A stretch of DNA of 64,000 nucleotides, taken from the NCBI RefSeq assembly GCF_003121485.1, contig NZ_QAVX01000004.1, forward strand, positions 116,276-180,275, read 5' to 3'. Numbering within the stretch: the stretch's first letter is position 1; each line of letters starts with the position of its first letter. Position numbers and translations under genes: made by a program. Under the pieces are notes generated by a model. The model made no database searches and was not told the DNA's origin. It worked only from the letters and a program-made list of their open reading frames with translations. Below, piece after piece: positions 36,046 to 44,522 of the stretch. This stretch comes from Dyella sp. C11. GTDB taxonomy: Bacteria > Pseudomonadota > Gammaproteobacteria > Xanthomonadales > Rhodanobacteraceae.

Positions 36046-36729
36046 ATGGCCGACATTCCACCGCTCAAACGCATTCGCTGGAACCACGCGTATCGCATCG
36101 TGCCCAGCCGGTTTCCGCCGATCGGCGTGTTCGATCGCATCGCTGCGCCTGGCGATCTTGAAGCGCTGTACGCGATCGAGGCGATGACCAATCCACGCCT
36201 GCGCACAGAAATCGGCGACTTGCATCTGGTGCCGCCAGAGCGGCGCATCAGTGGTCCCGGCACCACGCCGGTGATGGCCGCATTCACCCATCTCAATCCA
36301 GAAGGCAGCCGCTTTTCCGATGGCACATGGGGCGTGTTCTACGCGGCGCACAGTGTGGCGACCGCCGTCGAGGAAACGGTGTTTCACCGCGAACTGTTCC
36401 TTGCTGCCACGTCCGAGCCGGCGTGCGATATCGAGATGCGCTGCTACCGCACCAGCATCCAGGCCAAGCTTCACGATCTGCGTGGTGGATGGACGTCCGA
36501 ACACGATCCGGACAACTACGCGGCCGGCGTCGCCCTGGCGCGCAAGCTGCGCAACGAAGGTTCCGACGGCCTGGTGTACGACAGCGTGCGGCACGCCGGT
36601 GGCGAGTGCGTGGCGGTGTTCTATCCCGATCGCGTTGCACCGTGCGTGCAGGCACAACACCTGATGTACCGCTGGGATGGCAAGCGCATTGCGCAGGTGC
36701 TTACCGTGGACGAGTGGAAGCGCGGCTAG
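36046..36729 (+). CDS. RES-domain toxin
   Basis: The product is 227 residues. The RES fold is recognisable from the N-terminal arginine-containing HAYRIVPSRFPP, the central GTWGVFYAAHSVATAVEETV, the following FHRELF, and the C-terminal segment with NEGSDGLVYDSVRHAGGECV. RES toxins such as MbcT and ParT modify or degrade NAD+ or ADP-ribosylate targets and are neutralised by Xre/DUF2384 antitoxins, one of which is immediately upstream. No obvious inactivating change was seen. Confidence 0.88.
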   Translation: MADIPPLKRIRWNHAYRIVPSRFPPIGVFDRIAAPGDLEALYAIEAMTNPRLRTEIGDLHLVPPERRISGPGTTPVMAAFTHLNPEGSRFSDGTWGVFYAAHSVATAVEETVFHRELFLAATSEPACDIEMRCYRTSIQAKLHDLRGGWTSEHDPDNYAAGVALARKLRNEGSDGLVYDSVRHAGGECVAVFYPDRVAPCVQAQHLMYRWDGKRIAQVLTVDEWKRG

Positions 36730-36741
36730 CCACGCCCGCAC

Positions 36742-36770
36742 GAAAAAGGGCCCTTCTCGCGAAGGGCCCC
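36742..36770 (-). terminator. Terminator of ompW
   Basis: On the minus strand GGGGCCCTTC and GAAGGGCCC form the stem, followed by TTTTTCG. It lies 30 bp after the ompW stop. Confidence 0.85.
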
Positions 36771-36799
36771 GCAGCTTCCCTGCCGCCTGGTCTCCCGTT

Positions 36800-37417
36800 C
36801 TAGAAGCGGTAGCCGATGCTGGCGCCGAACACGACCGGGTCGATCTTGGCCTTGCCGACCTTGTCACCGTTCACCTTCACGTCGCTCTCGATGTTGGCCC
36901 AGCGCACGTCCACCGTGGTGAACCACTGCTCGGTGATCTTCAAGTCGAAGCCCACGCGCACGGCGCCACCCCAGCTGTTGGCGATGCTCACGCTGTCGCC
37001 ATGGAGCGCGCCGGTGGCGTGCGTGTCGAAGAAGTTGGTGTAGTTCACGCCCACGCCAATGAAGGGCGACCACGCAGCATTCGGCATGAAGTGATAGTTC
37101 ACGCCCACGGTGGGCGGCAGCTGCCTGGTGCGTGCGACGGTGCCGAGGCCCTTGAGGCTCACGTCGTGCTGGAACGGCCATGCGCCGAGCACATCCACGC
37201 CCCAGTTCGACGTGAACATGTATTCCAGGTCGATGGTGGGACGCGTGCTGCTGCTGATATCGGCGCGCGCACCGGCGAGGTTGCCGTTGTTGTCTTTCGG
37301 CGCGACGACCGCACCACCCACGCGCAGCACCCATGCGTCGCTGGCATCGGCGTGAGCGGCAGGCGCGGCGGCGATGCCACAAGCGGCGGCGATGACGAGG
37401 GGAAGCAGGACTTTCAT
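36800..37417 (-). CDS. ompW: OmpW-family outer-membrane protein
   Basis: The product is 205 residues from the ATG at 37417. A signal peptide (KVLLPLVIAAACGIAAAPA, cleavage near AHA-DA) precedes an eight-stranded barrel: the opening WVLRVGGAVVAPKDNNGN, IDLEYMFTSNWGVDVLGAWP, LPPTVGVNYHF with GVGVNYTNFF, and the final FGASIGYRF with terminal Phe. OmpW is a small hydrophobic channel often induced by oxygen limitation. An FNR-type box lies 66 bp upstream of the start codon, consistent with such control. Confidence 0.92.
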   Translation of the reverse strand: MKVLLPLVIAAACGIAAAPAAHADASDAWVLRVGGAVVAPKDNNGNLAGARADISSSTRPTIDLEYMFTSNWGVDVLGAWPFQHDVSLKGLGTVARTRQLPPTVGVNYHFMPNAAWSPFIGVGVNYTNFFDTHATGALHGDSVSIANSWGGAVRVGFDLKITEQWFTTVDVRWANIESDVKVNGDKVGKAKIDPVVFGASIGYRF

Positions 37418-37482
37418 GACGTTGATCCATCGTGTTTTCGTTGGGGACAACGTCATGGTCGTTAGGAAGTCGTTGTGCGCTC

Positions 37483-37496
37483 TTGATCCAGATCAG
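37483..37496 (-). promoter_or_regulatory. FNR/ANR-type box upstream of ompW
   Basis: TTGAT-CCAG-ATCAG matches the FNR consensus TTGAT-N4-ATCAA at 13 of 14 positions counting spacer, with one outer mismatch. Its centre at about 37489 would put a class II transcription start near 37448, about 30 bp before the ompW start codon. FNR control of ompW is established in enterobacteria; transfer here is inference. Confidence 0.6.
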
Positions 37497-37525
37497 GTGT
37501 TCTTGGGGCATTCGGACGCAGGCAC

Positions 37526-37555
37526 AAAAAAAACCCGCACGTGGCGGGCTTTTTT
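37526..37555. terminator. Terminator of phhA
   Basis: A-run, CCCGC-ACGTG-GCGGG stem and T-run are symmetric. It serves phhA on the minus strand. Confidence 0.85.
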
Positions 37556-37575
37556 AGGTCGATGCAATGCGTCGA

Positions 37576-38466
37576 TCAGGTGTCGGCGTTGGTCGCCCAG
37601 CCTTCGCGATTGCCGCGCGTGAACACGCGGTCGCTCTCCAGCACATCGCCGGCAGCGTGCGCCGGTTGTTCGCGCAGGCTGGCATAGATCGGCGTGAAGT
37701 CCGGACGCGTGGCGTCGAACAGCTGCTCGAAGCTGTCGATGACGAAGTACGTCTGCTGGAACGTGTCGATGCGGTAGCGCGCGCTCATCACGCGTTCCAG
37801 CCCGAAGCCGATGCGGTTGGGCGACGCCGAATCCAGCGAGTAGATCGACTCGCCCTTCGAGCTGACGATGCCCGCGCCGTAGATGCGCATGCCGTCCTTC
37901 GTGTTGATCAGGCCGAATTCCACCGTGTACCAGTACAAGCGCGTCAGGTTCATCAGCGCCTCGGGGCCGATGGCGAACGCCTTCATGCCGCCCTTGCCGT
38001 AGGCCTGCATGTAGTCGGCAAACACGGGATTCAGCAGCAGCGGCACATGGCCGAACAAGTCGTGGAACAGGTCGGGCTCGCTGATGTAGTCGAGCTGTTC
38101 CGGCTTGCGGATCCACCAGCTCACCGGGAAGCGGCGGTTGGCCAGGTGGTCGAAGAACACCTCGTCCGGCAGCAGGCCTTCCACCGCCACCACTTCCCAG
38201 CCGGTGGCGGCGCCGAGCACCTTGTTGAGCTCGGAAAACTTGGGAATGCCGCCATCACCCAGGCCAAAACGCTCCACGCCATCCATGAACTCCTGGCAGG
38301 CGCGGCCGGGCAGCAGGTCGCGCTGACGCTTGTACAGCGTGTCCCACACCTCGTGGTCGGTGGCCGAATAGCTGTCCCACGGTTGCTCCACGACACCGGT
38401 GGCATACACCGGGACATAGCCTCGGTCGGTCTGCTGGTGTTCGACGCGGCGGGGAGTGGAGTTCAT
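37576..38466 (-). CDS. phhA: Phenylalanine 4-monooxygenase
   Basis: The product is 296 residues, the length of bacterial phenylalanine hydroxylases, which oxidise phenylalanine to tyrosine with tetrahydropterin and iron. The iron triad is visible as His135 and His140 (PDLFHDLFGHVPLL) and Glu183 (LYWYTVEFGL). Other family parts are WDTLYKRQRDLLPGRACQEF and FAVIDSFEQL-like C-terminal sequence (YFVIDSFEQLFDAT). A divergent Lrp/AsnC regulator lies 145 bp away. The pterin recycling enzyme PhhB is not in the window. Confidence 0.96.
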   Translation of the reverse strand: MNSTPRRVEHQQTDRGYVPVYATGVVEQPWDSYSATDHEVWDTLYKRQRDLLPGRACQEFMDGVERFGLGDGGIPKFSELNKVLGAATGWEVVAVEGLLPDEVFFDHLANRRFPVSWWIRKPEQLDYISEPDLFHDLFGHVPLLLNPVFADYMQAYGKGGMKAFAIGPEALMNLTRLYWYTVEFGLINTKDGMRIYGAGIVSSKGESIYSLDSASPNRIGFGLERVMSARYRIDTFQQTYFVIDSFEQLFDATRPDFTPIYASLREQPAHAAGDVLESDRVFTRGNREGWATNADT

Positions 38467-38559
38467 GGCGTGCTCCTGGCCAAAGGCCGGCGTTGCTTGG
38501 ACGACCCAGCATAAGGCGATTCCCGCGCACGATCTTTGTTTTATTGCATTGATTCAGTT

Positions 38560-38576
38560 CGATTGCGCAACAATCG
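38560..38576. promoter_or_regulatory. Inverted repeat between phhA and the Lrp-type gene
   Basis: CGATTG-CGCAA-CAATCG is a perfect 17-bp dyad in an AT-rich stretch of the 145-bp divergent promoter region. It lies 35 bp before the regulator start and 93 bp before phhA. Lrp-type regulators bind similar short dyads. Confidence 0.5.
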
Positions 38577-38611
38577 TGCTTCACCCGAAGTCGTCAGGGA
38601 GATTTATTGCG

Positions 38612-39088
38612 ATGACCACTCTGGACCGCACCGATTTACGGATACTGGCCGTCCTGCAGTCGGATGGACGCATCACCAATGCCGAGCTGGCCGACAAGGT
38701 GAGCCTGTCCCCGTCGGCGTGCCTGCGCCGCCTCCAGAAGCTGGAAGGCGACGGCGTGCTTACCGGCTACACCGCCCAGGTGGACCCGCAGGCTGTCGGC
38801 CTGGGCCTGCAGGCGTTCGTGCGCGTGCAGCTGGCCAAGCACGAGGCCGCCGTGGTCGAGCGGTTCTCCGAACTGGTCAACGAATGGCCAGAAGTGGTTT
38901 CTTGTTATGCGCTGACCGGCGACATGGACTACCTTCTCCATGTCTATGTGGCTGATTTGCAGGATTTTTCGCGCTTCCTGCTGGATCGCCTGCTGAACGC
39001 CTCGGGCGTGGCCGACGTGAATTCCAGCTTCGTGCTGCGCACGGTGAAGCGGGCCTCGGCGTTGCCGTTGGCACAACTGGAACGTTGA
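38612..39088 (+). CDS. Lrp/AsnC-family transcriptional regulator
   Basis: The product is 158 residues, the family length. The HTH is LDRTDLRILAVLQSDGRITN with LADKVSLSPSACLRRLQKLE. The ligand-binding RAM domain near residues 65-145 has VVSCYALTGDMDYLLHVYV. Divergent placement beside phhA suggests it is the phenylalanine or aromatic amino-acid sensor for that gene, as for known phhR-like pairs of this layout; this is inference. Confidence 0.92.
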   Translation: MTTLDRTDLRILAVLQSDGRITNAELADKVSLSPSACLRRLQKLEGDGVLTGYTAQVDPQAVGLGLQAFVRVQLAKHEAAVVERFSELVNEWPEVVSCYALTGDMDYLLHVYVADLQDFSRFLLDRLLNASGVADVNSSFVLRTVKRASALPLAQLER

Positions 39089-39139
39089 TGCTGCGGCGCA
39101 GGGACGCAGGCGCCGACTAACGCTAAACTAACTGGACTG

Positions 39140-39958
39140 ATGAACAGCCATTCCCTTACCGCCCCTGCTCGCCGAGACCTGATGCGACCGCTGCGCTACC
39201 TCTGGCGCGTGCCGTTGCTGCTTCTGCACGTGGTGCTGGGCATCCTGCTCTGCTCGCTGGTACTTACCTGGCGGCGCGATGTGGTGATGAAAAACGGCCG
39301 CGAGCCGTTTGCGCATCGCACCATCCGCTGGTGGTCCACCGCGCTGCTTCGCATCTTTGGCCTGCGCTCGGTGCGCGTCGGCCAGCCGCTGGCCGATCCG
39401 GTGCTGTTTGTCGCCAACCACACCTCCTGGATCGACATCGAGCTGCTGCACAGCCAGCGTGCGGCCTGTTTCGTGGCCAAGGCGGAAATCGCCAGCTGGC
39501 CGCTGGTGGGCTGGCTGGCCTCGGCCGGCGGCACCATCTTCCACCGTCGCGGCAACAACCACTCGCTGGCGGCAGTGATGCAGGTGATGGTGGATCGCTT
39601 GCGCGCCGGTCGTTCCGTGGCGGTATTCCCGGAAGGCGGCACCGGCCACAACGGCGTGCTGCGCGTGTTCCATGCGCGCATTTTCCAGGCGGCGCTGGAT
39701 GCCGAAGTCCCCGTGCAACCGGTGGCGCTGCGCTTTGCGCGCGACGGTCGCCGCGTGATCGATGCCGGCTTCCGCGAACACGAGAACTTCATGCAGAACT
39801 TCCTGCGCCTGCTCGGCGAAGCGCCGCTGGACGCGGAAGTACATTTCCTCGAACCCGTGCCGAACACACCGGACGCGCGCCGCCGCATGGCGGAAACCTC
39901 GCGCGAGCGCATTGCGCAGGCACTGGAAGACAAGCCGGGTAGCGAAAACCGCGCATGA
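39140..39958 (+). CDS. 1-acyl-glycerol-3-phosphate acyltransferase-like (PlsC family)
   Basis: The product is 272 residues. An N-terminal membrane helix (VPLLLLHVVLGILLCSLVL, about 24-42) is followed by acyltransferase motif I NHTSWID with His94 and Asp99. AKAEIASWPLVGWLA, GTIFHRRG and motif III VFPEGGTGHNG come next. It transfers an acyl chain to lysophosphatidic acid or a related lipid at the inner membrane. The last four bases overlap the start of the next gene (ATGA). Confidence 0.9.
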   Translation: MNSHSLTAPARRDLMRPLRYLWRVPLLLLHVVLGILLCSLVLTWRRDVVMKNGREPFAHRTIRWWSTALLRIFGLRSVRVGQPLADPVLFVANHTSWIDIELLHSQRAACFVAKAEIASWPLVGWLASAGGTIFHRRGNNHSLAAVMQVMVDRLRAGRSVAVFPEGGTGHNGVLRVFHARIFQAALDAEVPVQPVALRFARDGRRVIDAGFREHENFMQNFLRLLGEAPLDAEVHFLEPVPNTPDARRRMAETSRERIAQALEDKPGSENRA

Positions 39959-40959
39959 CGCTACCCAGGGGAAAGGATTTTCTGCCGCCAAGGCCGCTAC
40001 GCAGCGGCCATATCCAGACCATGCTGTCTTCCAGCGGCGTGCGGCGCCTGTTGCTGCCCAAGGCCGCGCAGACCGTGCTGCAGGGCTCGCAGCCCATGAT
40101 GGTGGATGGCGGCAACGGCGTGCGGCTCACCGGCGCGTACACCGCGCAGAAAACACACGCGCAGTCGCGCGGCCTGGCCGTGCTGTTCCACGGCTGGGAA
40201 GGCAGCGTCGATTCCACCTATGTCCTGCAGACCGGCAGTCGCCTGCTGGCCGATGGCTGGGACGTTTTCCGCCTGAACTTCCGCGATCACGGCGACAGCC
40301 ATCACCTCAACGAGGCGCTGTTCCATTCGTGCCGCATCGACGAAGTGGTGCACGCGCTGGGTGACATTTCGCAGCGTTTTCCCTCGCGCCCCATGGTGCT
40401 GGCAGGCTTTTCGCTCGGCGGCAACTTCGCGTTGCGCGCGGCCATGAGCGCGCCCGCGGCAGGGCTGTCGCTGAGCTATGCGCTGGCGGTGTGTCCCATC
40501 ATTGATCCAGGCGAGGGCCTGTTCTCGCTGGAAGCATCGGCGCCGTGGTTCTACCAGGCGTACTTCATGCACAAGTGGCGTCGTTCGCTTCAGGCCAAGC
40601 AGGCCGCGTTTCCGCATGTGCAGTATTTCGAGCTGGCCGAGCTGAAGCAGAACCTGCGTGGTCTTACCGCGTCGCTGGTGTCCCGCCACACGGATTTCGG
40701 TTCACTCGAAGCGTATCTGGACGGCTATTCCGTGGCCGGTCGTGCGCTGGAAAACATGCACGTGCCGTGCACCATCCTCACGGCGCGCGACGATCCCGTC
40801 ATTCCCGTCACCGCCTTTGAAAAACTGGACCTGCCCGCCAACGTCGAGCTGGATATCTCCGCCTACGGTGGCCACTGCGGCTTCATCCGCGGCTGGGACA
40901 TGACCAGCTTCACCGACGACTACATCGCCGCGCGCTTCAATGCGGTGGCGGCGGCGTGA
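39955..40959 (+). CDS. Alpha/beta hydrolase, YheT family
   Basis: The product is 334 residues. The YheT-type opening FLPPRPLRSGHIQTMLSS is followed by VLFHGWEGSVDSTYV for the oxyanion region. The nucleophile elbow is AGFSLGGNFALR, the acid is in TARDDPVIP and the histidine in AYGGHCGFIRG. The enzyme class is carboxylesterase-like with unknown substrate. Translational coupling to the acyltransferase suggests a lipid substrate. Confidence 0.88.
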   Translation: MTLPRGKDFLPPRPLRSGHIQTMLSSSGVRRLLLPKAAQTVLQGSQPMMVDGGNGVRLTGAYTAQKTHAQSRGLAVLFHGWEGSVDSTYVLQTGSRLLADGWDVFRLNFRDHGDSHHLNEALFHSCRIDEVVHALGDISQRFPSRPMVLAGFSLGGNFALRAAMSAPAAGLSLSYALAVCPIIDPGEGLFSLEASAPWFYQAYFMHKWRRSLQAKQAAFPHVQYFELAELKQNLRGLTASLVSRHTDFGSLEAYLDGYSVAGRALENMHVPCTILTARDDPVIPVTAFEKLDLPANVELDISAYGGHCGFIRGWDMTSFTDDYIAARFNAVAAA

Positions 40960-41067
40960 TCTTTCGGCGTTGACACGCTGGCAGCCGGCGCGGAGCATGC
41001 GCTGGTTGTCACAACGACATTGCAACATCCGCGTCAGCATCGCCCTTCAATGCGGAAGGAGACGGAC

Positions 41068-41469
41068 ATGGCACGCGCTACCGGCACGTTCGAAGTGAAG
41101 ATGTCGCCCCAACCGCCGCAGGACGGCGTGGGCGATCCCACCGTGGGCCGCATGGCCATCGACAAGCAGTTCAAGGGCGACATGCAGGGCCACGGCAAAG
41201 GCCAGATGCTTGCCGTCGGCACGCCCGTCGACGGTTCCGCCGGGTACGTGGCGATGGAACGCGTCACCGCCCGTGTGCACGGTCGCCAGGGCAGCTTTGC
41301 GCTGCAGCACACCGGCACGATGAACCGCGGCAACCCGCAGCTGTCGGTCACCATCGTTCCCGATTCGGGCACGGATGCGCTGGCAGGCATCGCCGGCAGC
41401 TTCTCGATCCTTGTCGAGCATGGCGCACACAGCTATGTGCTGGATTACACGTTGCCCGATGAACCCTGA
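41068..41469 (+). CDS. DUF3224 family protein
   Basis: The product is 133 residues with GGAAGGAGACGG upstream. The sequence matches the small beta-barrel DUF3224 family: ATGTFEVKMSPQPP, MAIDKQFKGDMQGHGKGQML, YVAMERVTARVHGRQGSFAL and the SGTDALAGIAGSFSI turn. No function is established. Confidence 0.82.
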   Translation: MARATGTFEVKMSPQPPQDGVGDPTVGRMAIDKQFKGDMQGHGKGQMLAVGTPVDGSAGYVAMERVTARVHGRQGSFALQHTGTMNRGNPQLSVTIVPDSGTDALAGIAGSFSILVEHGAHSYVLDYTLPDEP

Positions 41470-41530
41470 GGCTTCCCCTGCAGGCAGCGCTGGCGCTACG
41501 CTTTCAAACCACCTTCCTGGAGCGTCGTTC

Positions 41531-42625
41531 ATGCGCAGGCTGATTGCGGTGCTGCTCGCACTGTTCGCCGCCAGCGTGGCTGCCGCCGCGCCGCAGCTGG
41601 ACAAGCTCACCCTGCCGGAAGGTTTCCATGTCGCGCTGTATTCGGATCAGGTGCCGAATGCGCGGGAAATCGCCCTGGGCGCGAAAGGTACGGTGTTCGT
41701 CGGTTCCAACAGCGCGGGCAAGGTTTATGCGCTCACCGACAGCGGCAACGCGGGCCGCGCCGACAAGGTGCGCGTGATCGCCAGTGGCTTGCAGTTGCCG
41801 GTGGGCGTCGCGTTCAAGAACGGCGATCTCTACATTTCCGCCGTAAGCAAGATCCTGGTGCTGCGCGATATCGAGAACCATCTCGACAATCCGCCAAAGC
41901 CGGACGTGGTCTACGACAAGTTTCCCACCGAGACGCATCACGGCTGGAAGTTCATCGCCTTCGGTCCGGACGGCAAGCTGTACGTGCCCATCGGCGCACC
42001 GTGCAACATCTGCGACAAGGGCAAGGACTACGCCAAGCTCACCCGCATGAATGCCGACGGCAGCGGCCTGGAAGATGTCGCCTACGGCATTCGCAACACC
42101 GTGGGTTTTGACTGGCAGCCGGCCACCAGGCAGCTGTGGTTCACCGACAACGGCCGCGATTTGATGGGCGACGACATGCCCAATGACGAACTCAATCGCC
42201 TCTCGCATGTGGGCGAGCACTTCGGCTACCCGTACTGCCACCAGGGCGACACGCTCGACCCTGAATTCGGCCAGGGCAGGAACTGCAAGGACTACACGGC
42301 GCCGGTCTACAAACTGGGACCGCACGTGGCGGCGCTCGGCATGCGCTTCTACGAAGGCACGCAGTTTCCGGCCAGTTACAAGGGCGCGATCATCATCGCC
42401 GAACACGGCTCATGGAACCGCACCAAGAAATCCGGTTATCGCGTGATGACCGTGCACCTGAGTGGCGACAAGGTCACTTCGTACGAGCCGTTGCTGGATG
42501 GATTCCAGAAGGACGAAAAGGCCTGGGGCCGGCCCGCCGACGTGCAGCCGCTGCCCGATGGCAGCCTGCTCGTGAGCGACGACCTGGCCGGCGCGGTCTA
42601 TCGCGTTACTTATCGAAAACCCTGA
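41531..42625 (+). CDS. Exported sorbosone/PQQ-type sugar dehydrogenase-like protein
   Basis: The product is 364 residues. A signal peptide (RRLIAVLLALFAASVAAAA) precedes a six-bladed propeller of the L-sorbosone dehydrogenase/GSDH group: LPEGFHVALYSDQVPNAREI, HHGWKFIAFGPDGKLYVPIG with its following CNIC, YGIRNTVGFDWQP, WFTDNGRDLMGDDMPNDELN, and IIAEHGSWNRTKKSGYRV. Such periplasmic proteins are predicted PQQ-dependent oxidoreductases; no PQQ-synthesis genes lie in the window. Confidence 0.87.
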   Translation: MRRLIAVLLALFAASVAAAAPQLDKLTLPEGFHVALYSDQVPNAREIALGAKGTVFVGSNSAGKVYALTDSGNAGRADKVRVIASGLQLPVGVAFKNGDLYISAVSKILVLRDIENHLDNPPKPDVVYDKFPTETHHGWKFIAFGPDGKLYVPIGAPCNICDKGKDYAKLTRMNADGSGLEDVAYGIRNTVGFDWQPATRQLWFTDNGRDLMGDDMPNDELNRLSHVGEHFGYPYCHQGDTLDPEFGQGRNCKDYTAPVYKLGPHVAALGMRFYEGTQFPASYKGAIIIAEHGSWNRTKKSGYRVMTVHLSGDKVTSYEPLLDGFQKDEKAWGRPADVQPLPDGSLLVSDDLAGAVYRVTYRKP

Positions 42626-42671
42626 TGCGCCGCTGGAGCGACGCTCACCGACTTTGCCTCTGATTGGGAGA

Positions 42672-43298
42672 ATGACCTTGCAACTGCGCAGCGAAAGTTT
42701 CGAACACGGCCAGCCGATGCCGACCCGCCTTGCCTTCGCGAAGCGCGGCGAACCCATTGCGTTGTCGGACAACCTGAGCCCGCACCTGGCATGGAAAGAC
42801 GCGCCGCATGCGACGCGTTCGTTCGCGCTGATGGCGCTGGACTTCGACGTGCCGAGCAAGCCGGACGACGTCAACAAGGAAGGCCGCACCGTGCCTGCTG
42901 ACCTGCCGCGTGTGGAATTCGTGCACTGGCTGATGGCGAACATTCCGGTGGAATGCGGCGAACTGGCCGAAGGCGCGTGCAGCGATGGCATCGTGCCGCA
43001 CGGCAAGCGTGCGCCCTACGGGCCGCCGGGCAGCGTGCAGGGCAAGAACGACTACACCGGCTGGTTCGCCGGCGATGCCGACATGCGCGGCGAATACCTC
43101 GGTTATGACGGCCCGTGCCCGCCCTGGAACGATTCGATCATCCACCACTACCACTTCCGCCTGTTTGCGCTGGACGTGGAAAGCCTGCGCCTCGCCGATG
43201 GTTTCACCGTGGACGAACTGCGCGCGGCGATGGACGGCCATGTATTGGCCGAGGCGGAGATCATGGGCAGCTACACCATCAATCCGGCTGCGACGTAA
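42672..43298 (+). CDS. YbhB/YbcL family PEBP-like protein
   Basis: The product is 208 residues from the ATG at 42672. A TTG at 42678 (giving [11 protein letters not shown]) sits at a better distance from GGGAG and may be the true start. The phosphatidylethanolamine-binding-protein fold shows [40 protein letters not shown] and the ligand-site [20 protein letters not shown] with its conserved P-P-x-x-D and H-Y-H-F. Bacterial members have no firmly known role. Confidence 0.88.
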   Translation: MTLQLRSESFEHGQPMPTRLAFAKRGEPIALSDNLSPHLAWKDAPHATRSFALMALDFDVPSKPDDVNKEGRTVPADLPRVEFVHWLMANIPVECGELAEGACSDGIVPHGKRAPYGPPGSVQGKNDYTGWFAGDADMRGEYLGYDGPCPPWNDSIIHHYHFRLFALDVESLRLADGFTVDELRAAMDGHVLAEAEIMGSYTINPAAT

Positions 43299-43428
43299 AC
43301 ATCCTCGTCGCAAGCGTGAACGGGGACCAAAGGCAGCCGGGGGTTCCTGCGATTTTCACACCCGCAAGGCATGGGCTGTGGGTGAATGGCCGAGGGACGA
43401 TGTCATGCCCGCCAAGAGGATCGCACCC

Positions 43429-43584
43429 ATGCTCCACTACGCCCTGGTCTTTCTGGTCATCGCCATCATTGCTGCCTTGTTCGGTTTCACCGGCATTGCG
43501 GGCACGGCAGCAAGCATTGCGAAGATCCTGTTCATTGTCTTCCTGATCCTCGCGATCATCGCGTTCTTCCGACGCGCGAGTTAG
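43429..43584 (+). CDS. DUF1328/UPF0391 small membrane protein
   Basis: The product is 51 residues, with AGAGGA upstream. It contains two hydrophobic helices with the family pattern [20 protein letters not shown] and [19 protein letters not shown]. Family members (YtjA) are short inner-membrane proteins of unknown function. The preceding gap 43299-43428 holds nothing recognisable. Confidence 0.88.
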   Translation: MLHYALVFLVIAIIAALFGFTGIAGTAASIAKILFIVFLILAIIAFFRRAS

Positions 43585-43591
43585 ACGATGG

Positions 43592-43620
43592 CGCATCGGG
43601 GTGTAACGCCCCGATGCGTT
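43592..43620 (+). terminator. Hairpin after the DUF1328 gene
   Basis: CGCATCGGGG and CCCCGATGCG are perfect 10-bp arms around a seven-base loop, followed by TTTCC. Confidence 0.6.
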
Positions 43621-43670
43621 TCCGCCGACACGATTGGGTAGAGTGAATGTCCGCTTCAACGGAGAACGTC

Positions 43671-44036
43671 ATGAACAAGCAAGTCCAGGCGCACGAGGAA
43701 AGCACGGCTGCCGAGCGCATCGAGGAACGCGCCGAGCGCGTCAAGCAGGCGACCAGCGCTGCCGTGGCGCACACCAAGGAAGCCGTCGACAAGGCGGCCG
43801 ACAAGGTCGAGGACGGCCTGCATCGCGCCACCGACAAGGCGGCCGACACTGCCACGCGCGCCACGGAGAAGGCCGACGAATATCGCCAGCGTGGTCGCGA
43901 GGCTTATGACGAAGCCGTGGACCGCGCCGACGAATGGCTGGAAGTCGCCCGCGACTACGTACGTGAGAAACCCGTGCAGTCCGTCGCCATCGCCCTTGGC
44001 GCTGGTTGGCTGCTGGGCCGCATACTTCGCCGCTGA
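43671..44036 (+). CDS. DUF883 family (YqjD/ElaB-like) protein
   Basis: The product is 121 residues from the ATG at 43671, which follows GGAG; an ATG at 43647 is a possible alternative. A long charged helix full of K-A-A-D repeats (HTKEAVDKAADKVEDG, RATDKAADTATRATEKADEY) ends in the C-terminal membrane anchor VREKPVQSVAIALGAGWLLG. E. coli YqjD, ElaB and YgaM are tail-anchored and bind stationary-phase ribosomes. It is first of four closely spaced genes. Confidence 0.88.
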   Translation: MNKQVQAHEESTAAERIEERAERVKQATSAAVAHTKEAVDKAADKVEDGLHRATDKAADTATRATEKADEYRQRGREAYDEAVDRADEWLEVARDYVREKPVQSVAIALGAGWLLGRILRR

Positions 44037-44057
44037 TAGCCACATCGAGGACAGCGG

Positions 44058-44522
44058 ATGGACCAGACCGGACGCGATGACGCGCCCGCCTCGCCCGACG
44101 AGACGCCACTCCCTGCGCCGCCGGGCCTGCTGGACGATATCGGCCGACTCGGTCGTGCTTTCCAGAAGCTGTTCGGGGCACAACTCAAGCTGTTGGCGGC
44201 CGAACTGGGGCTGGCGCGCAGCGCGGTCCACTGGCTGCTGATCGCGGGCCTGGTGGCCACCGTGGCCGCGGTGGGAATGGGGCTGACCCTGCTCGGCCTG
44301 ATGGGCTGGCTGCTGGCGCAGTGGCTGGGCTCATGGGCCTGGGCGCTGGCCGCGCTGGCGCTGGTCGAGCTGTTGTTCCTGGCCGGCGCGATGGTGCTGT
44401 TCCGTCGCTGCATGCACTGGATGACCTTGCCCGCGACGCGCGGCGAGTGGAATGCGATGATGCGCGAGGCCCTGCGTCGTCCCGACCCGCAGGGTGGATC
44501 CCGCCCGGAGGACGTGCCATGA
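44058..44522 (+). CDS. YqjE-like phage-holin-superfamily membrane protein
   Basis: The product is 154 residues. After a proline-rich N-terminus, an amphipathic helix (FQKLFGAQLKLLAAELGLAR) precedes two membrane helices (LLIAGLVATVAAVGMGLTLL and the following ALALVELLFLAGAMVLF). This matches DUF1469/YqjE. In E. coli yqjE follows yqjD, as here. The name holin is by similarity only, with no phage context. Confidence 0.83.
   Translation: MDQTGRDDAPASPDETPLPAPPGLLDDIGRLGRAFQKLFGAQLKLLAAELGLARSAVHWLLIAGLVATVAAVGMGLTLLGLMGWLLAQWLGSWAWALAALALVELLFLAGAMVLFRRCMHWMTLPATRGEWNAMMREALRRPDPQGGSRPEDVP

Noticed and set aside
40970-41000. Sigma-70 promoter before the DUF3224 gene (TTGACA present)
   Set aside because: The region 17 bp downstream is GC-rich with no acceptable -10 hexamer.
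44058-44522. Phage holin
   Set aside because: The YqjE-like protein is named holin by superfamily only; there is no endolysin or phage gene nearby.
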